A stretch of DNA of 64,000 nucleotides, from NCBI GenBank assembly GCA_963693365.1, contig CAVNZM010000004.1, positions 2,108,001 to 2,172,000 of the forward strand. Reading direction: 5' to 3'. The DNA is from Amoebidium appalachense. Its lineage: Eukaryota > Ichthyosporea. The notes beneath the pieces are model-generated. The model was not told the DNA's origin and searched no databases. It worked only from the letters and a program-made list of their open reading frames with translations. The translations under genes and the position numbers were made by a program. Every line of letters starts with the position of its first letter. Position 1 is the stretch's first letter. Positions 61,076 to 64,000 of the stretch are shown here, one piece after another.

Positions 61076-61947
61076 ACGCACGTGTTTTGGGGGAGAGAGT
61101 TCCCCCCCCCCCCCCCCCCACAAAGAATGTGGGGGAAGGGGGGGGAATATTAGCATGTTGCGGATGTGCTGAAAATGGTCGACACATCTGTGCCCTATAC
61201 CGATGCTCTTAAACATGAGCCACTGGAGAGGCATGCACATGTGTAAGTGTTCCATGTGTACACACGTGCGTATGCACCACCAATGCACACACGGTAACCA
61301 TTTTATATCACTGGCCAGCTTGCTCCTGTCACTACTCCCCCCTCCCCCCCCCCCCCCCCCCCCCCCCCCCCAACAACACAATGTCGACTCACGCCCTCCT
61401 TACCCTCCCATATTTCACGTTACATTCTGCTCCCCCATCCCCCCTCCTTCCCCTTCCCCCCGTCTCCGCCCCGGAGTCCTTACCCTACACCCCAGCCCCC
61501 ACCTCACACTCCCATATGAACAGACACAAATTCCCCCCCCACCTTCCCTCTTCCCCTCCTTCACTTCTCTCCGGCTGCATGCATGCACACAACCACAGAC
61601 CCCTGCAACCCCGCCCTCCTCATGCAGATACGCGCAGACACACACACACCGACACAAGTGTGGACGCACGCAATAAACTTTGTAATAAGGCACACATGCC
61701 CCACCCACCCACCACCCCACACCAACGTACACTTCCCCCCTCCCCCCCTCCCCCCTCCCCCTCCCTCCCCAACTTTCCACACACACACACACACACACAG
61801 CGAGAGACACACACACCCACACCCACCCACCCTGTTTGATGCAGCGGTCAGCAGCATGAGGGCCTGGGCCACCTGATTGGACGATGTACGGATCATGGTC
61901 TCATACATGCAGTAGAGGCCCTTGGCATTGAGCACCTCATCAATCAC
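59967..61947 (-). CDS. Protein tyrosine/dual-specificity phosphatase (C-terminal three exons)
   Basis: Minus-strand exons 61947-61831 (39 codons), 61019-60903 (39 codons) and 60176-59967 (69 codons plus TAG), all joined in phase 0 at CAG acceptors and GTGGGT, GTAGCC donors. The middle exon carries the catalytic loop HCSYGKDRTG (HCX5R; Cys nucleophile, Arg phosphate-binding). The preceding exon supplies QVAQALMLLTAASNR and the last exon ends GSVTDYLARYGFGAEWVECL. That order fits the tyrosine phosphatase family of IphP/SIW14-like type, whose members dephosphorylate phospho-amino acids or inositol phosphates; substrate unknown. N-terminal exons are missing. Weak candidates are LGYALGLFWQQPSKFKVLK at about 62510-62430 and ITIEIAASYSTP at about 62998-62957. 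Introns carry poly-C on the sense strand. Confidence 0.75.
60362..60450 (-). repeat. Dispersed element, copy 2 (inverted partner at 36.65 kb), in a phosphatase intron
   Basis: TTTGAATGCGTCAAAAAGTA to GCCATACATAAAGAGTATGG, reverse complement of the 36650-36745 copy, again with a poly-C (here poly-G) run at one end. It lies in the intron between the last two phosphatase exons. Confidence 0.85.
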
Positions 61948-62039
61948 CTGCCATATATGGTAAACAGTGGAAAATTCGAACACAAACCACCTCAATATAT
62001 ACCAATCATTTGTCATATGAGGTATACGGTGGTAAACCT

Positions 62040-62522
62040 GAACCATTGATCTATCTATCAACCTTGGTGGAGAAAGGGGGGGGGAGGGGGATGGGAGGTA
62101 AGTATGCATTTCAGTGTAGAAAAACCTCCCTAGGGGAGGAGCGGAGAGGGGGGCGGGGAAGACCTAGAGGCTTTAGAAGAAACTCCCAGGGAGTTTTCTT
62201 CTCGATGGCGCAAGGAACACACAGTAAAATGGAAGTGCAGGCAAGGTGATGGGGGGGGGGGGGGGGGGGGATGGAGAGAGGTGTGTGGGGAGGGGACGGG
62301 GGGGCAGGGGAAAGAGAGACAGAGGGGTGGGAGGGCGCCGGGGGGCAGGCAGGGGGGGGGGGGGGGGGGGACGAGGGCAAGGGAGAGAGGTGGGGGGAAA
62401 GGGAGGGGGTGCTGCGTACATATGCTTCTCCCTGTGTCTGGTTGCCGGTGGCAAAAGCCTTCAGCACTTTGAATTTGGACGGTTGCTGCCAAAATAGCCC
62501 CAGAGCATACCCCAAACCTACG

Positions 62523-62569
<47 letters not shown>

Positions 62570-63480
62570 CGTGTGCGTGTGTGGTGTGAGCGTATGTGTG
62601 TGTGCATGCATGTATGTGTGTGTGTGTGTTCGGGATATTGGGCCAGGAGCAGGGGGGGCGGAGGGGGGGGGAGGGGATTAGTGTACTGTAATCCGGTCTC
62701 TCGTGCCAACAGAATTCTTATGAGTTTATACTGGTTCGTTTGTTCTTCCTTTGATTCATCGCTGCCTACCTTGGCTATGCTTCCTTCATGAGTTTGCATA
62801 GAGAGGCAAAGAAGGAAGAGGAAGGCGCGGGGGGGGGGGGGGGGGGGGGGGGTTGAGCTGTGCGGGGGGGAGTGATCCCATATATTAAGGGAGGGAGGTG
62901 GGCGGGAGAGGTGTGTGCAGGTTGGTGTCTGGGGAGCAGGGGGAAGGGAAGAAGCTCACGGGGGTCGAGTAGCTGGCAGCTATCTCGATCGTGATCATGG
63001 ACTTGGCTATTCTCAATCCCCCCCTTTACCCCCATCCCCCTCCCTCCCCACCTTCAATCTCCACCCTCTTTGTTCCCCCCATCTATCGTTCTTTTATGTC
63101 ATTGGGTTTGAGGCCTTCTCTCCTGCCTTGTAACTCCCCCCCCCCCCCCCCCCCCCTCCTCCCCCCCCCCCCCCTTGCCCACTTTCAACCCTCCCCCTCC
63201 CCCCCCCCCCCCTAAACATCATCAACCTCCCCCACCCCCCCCCCCCCCCCCCCCCCACCCACCCCCCTCCCGCCCGCCCCATCAGCAATACAACAGGTTG
63301 GTTGATAGCAACCGGGAAAAAAAAGTGAGAGAGAGAAGGCAAGGGGGACTCGGGGCGGAAGGGATGGGGGGGGTGAGGGATGGGGGAAGGGGGTGGGGTG
63401 AGAGGGAGGTGGAGGGAGGGGGAGGGATGGGTGGGTGGAGGGGGGGAAGAGGGGGGAGGGGCCGGGGGGGGGGGGGAAGG
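62040..63480. other. G-rich and (GT)n region upstream of the phosphatase exons
   Basis: Poly-G runs (62249-62270, 62354-62370, 62830-62852), (GT)n at 62524-62560, and C-rich blocks at 63130-63270. Apart from the weak exons mentioned for the phosphatase, no gene is supported. Confidence 0.6.
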
Positions 63481-63491
63481 GGGAGGGTCAC

Positions 63492-63560
63492 CGAGGACCG
63501 GGTAGTTGTATCTTCTCAGCTGGCCTCCATTTGGCGGCTGTGTTATGCTGGTGGGCTTAA
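63492..63560 (-). CDS. Candidate exon, possibly 5' part of the phosphatase gene
   Basis: Between ACACCCACAG and GTGACC the minus strand reads KPTSITQPPNGGQLRRYNYP then VL. The PPN and Tyr-rich content could precede a phosphatase domain, but no phase link was established. From 63.6 kb to the end is C-rich DNA with no supported gene. Confidence 0.2.
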
Positions 63561-64000
63561 CTGTGGGTGTGGGTAGCAGTGTGTATTTGTGATAGATCTG
63601 CAGCTAATGGTCAGAACACATTCACAATGGGGTTGAGGCATCTTTGATCCACTACTATGCTTCTGCTGCCTGCTTACTATAATAGTAGCCAAATGCCATA
63701 CAAAGCCTCCGTCTCCCTAATGATCTGATTAATACCTTCTCCCTCCGTCCCGCCCCCACCCCCCACCCCCCCCCCCCCCTCCTTCCCTCCCTCTCTCCCC
63801 CTTCCCCCATCCCCCTCCAACCACCCGCCCACACACCCACCAGTGGGCCACCACACAGCAAAGAAATGTTAAGATTTCTCTTTTAGTGTGTGTCGATCTT
63901 TCTGCTCTCAACGGAGCATTCAGGAACACACCACACACGCTGCCACACACATGGACTTCCCCGCTTGCCTGCGAACAGCCGCCTCCCCCTCCTCCCCCCT

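Overview
This is a eukaryotic nuclear window from an opisthokont-like organism. The evidence is intron-rich genes with GT-AG junctions, a 197-residue three-exon tropomyosin of the short fungal type, a fungal/plant-like HCX5R protein phosphatase, a non-LTR retrotransposon, and extreme simple-sequence content. An early-diverging fungus or a unicellular relative of animals fits best; the exact taxon cannot be read from the sequence. Long poly-C (or poly-G) runs and CA/CT/GA microsatellites interrupt the host regions every few hundred bases. Most open frames through them are artefacts.

Left host arm (1-9.8 kb): a multi-exon plus-strand gene (2.12-7.16 kb) for a protein with a possible ParB/DGQHR-like N-terminal fold, then the 3' part of a second plus-strand gene (7.77-8.79 kb). 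From 9.86 to 21.89 kb the DNA changes completely. Poly-C tracts and introns vanish. At least twelve short uninterrupted ORFs lie close together, mostly on the minus strand, some 8-45 bases apart. Several have AATAAA at or over the stop codon, and a few have GGTATAAA boxes 70-80 bases before the ATG. This looks like an endogenous or integrated dsDNA virus-like block. It holds a probable membrane-anchored bulb-type (mannose-binding-like) lectin on a Cys-Pro stalk, a 452-residue candidate structural protein, several small membrane or secreted proteins, and many unknowns. Its left edge is a GC-rich A-A'-A' inverted repeat followed by GA-rich and CACGTG-bearing G-rich arrays. It also contains a 60-bp and a 30-bp tandem array. 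Its right edge runs into a 500-N assembly gap.

Right of the gap (23.7-26.4 kb) lies a minus-strand paralogue of the 2.1-kb gene with matching exon phases, so the two paralogues converge on the virus-like block. From 26.8 to 40.5 kb there are isolated exons, satellites (GA/65-bp unit, GT, 8-bp TGTGTACG), broken mobile-element-like ORFs, an inverted pair of repeat copies (31.8 and 38.3 kb) and a strong 27-bp hairpin. Tropomyosin occupies 41.4-44.8 kb and a 5'-truncated LINE 47.5-50.5 kb (minus). The rest is mostly microsatellite and polypyrimidine DNA up to a minus-strand tyrosine phosphatase gene (about 60-62 kb, perhaps reaching 63.6 kb).

Gene models come from reading splice signals, phase and protein plausibility by eye. 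No database search was possible, so family names beyond tropomyosin, the reverse transcriptase, the phosphatase and the B-lectin are tentative.
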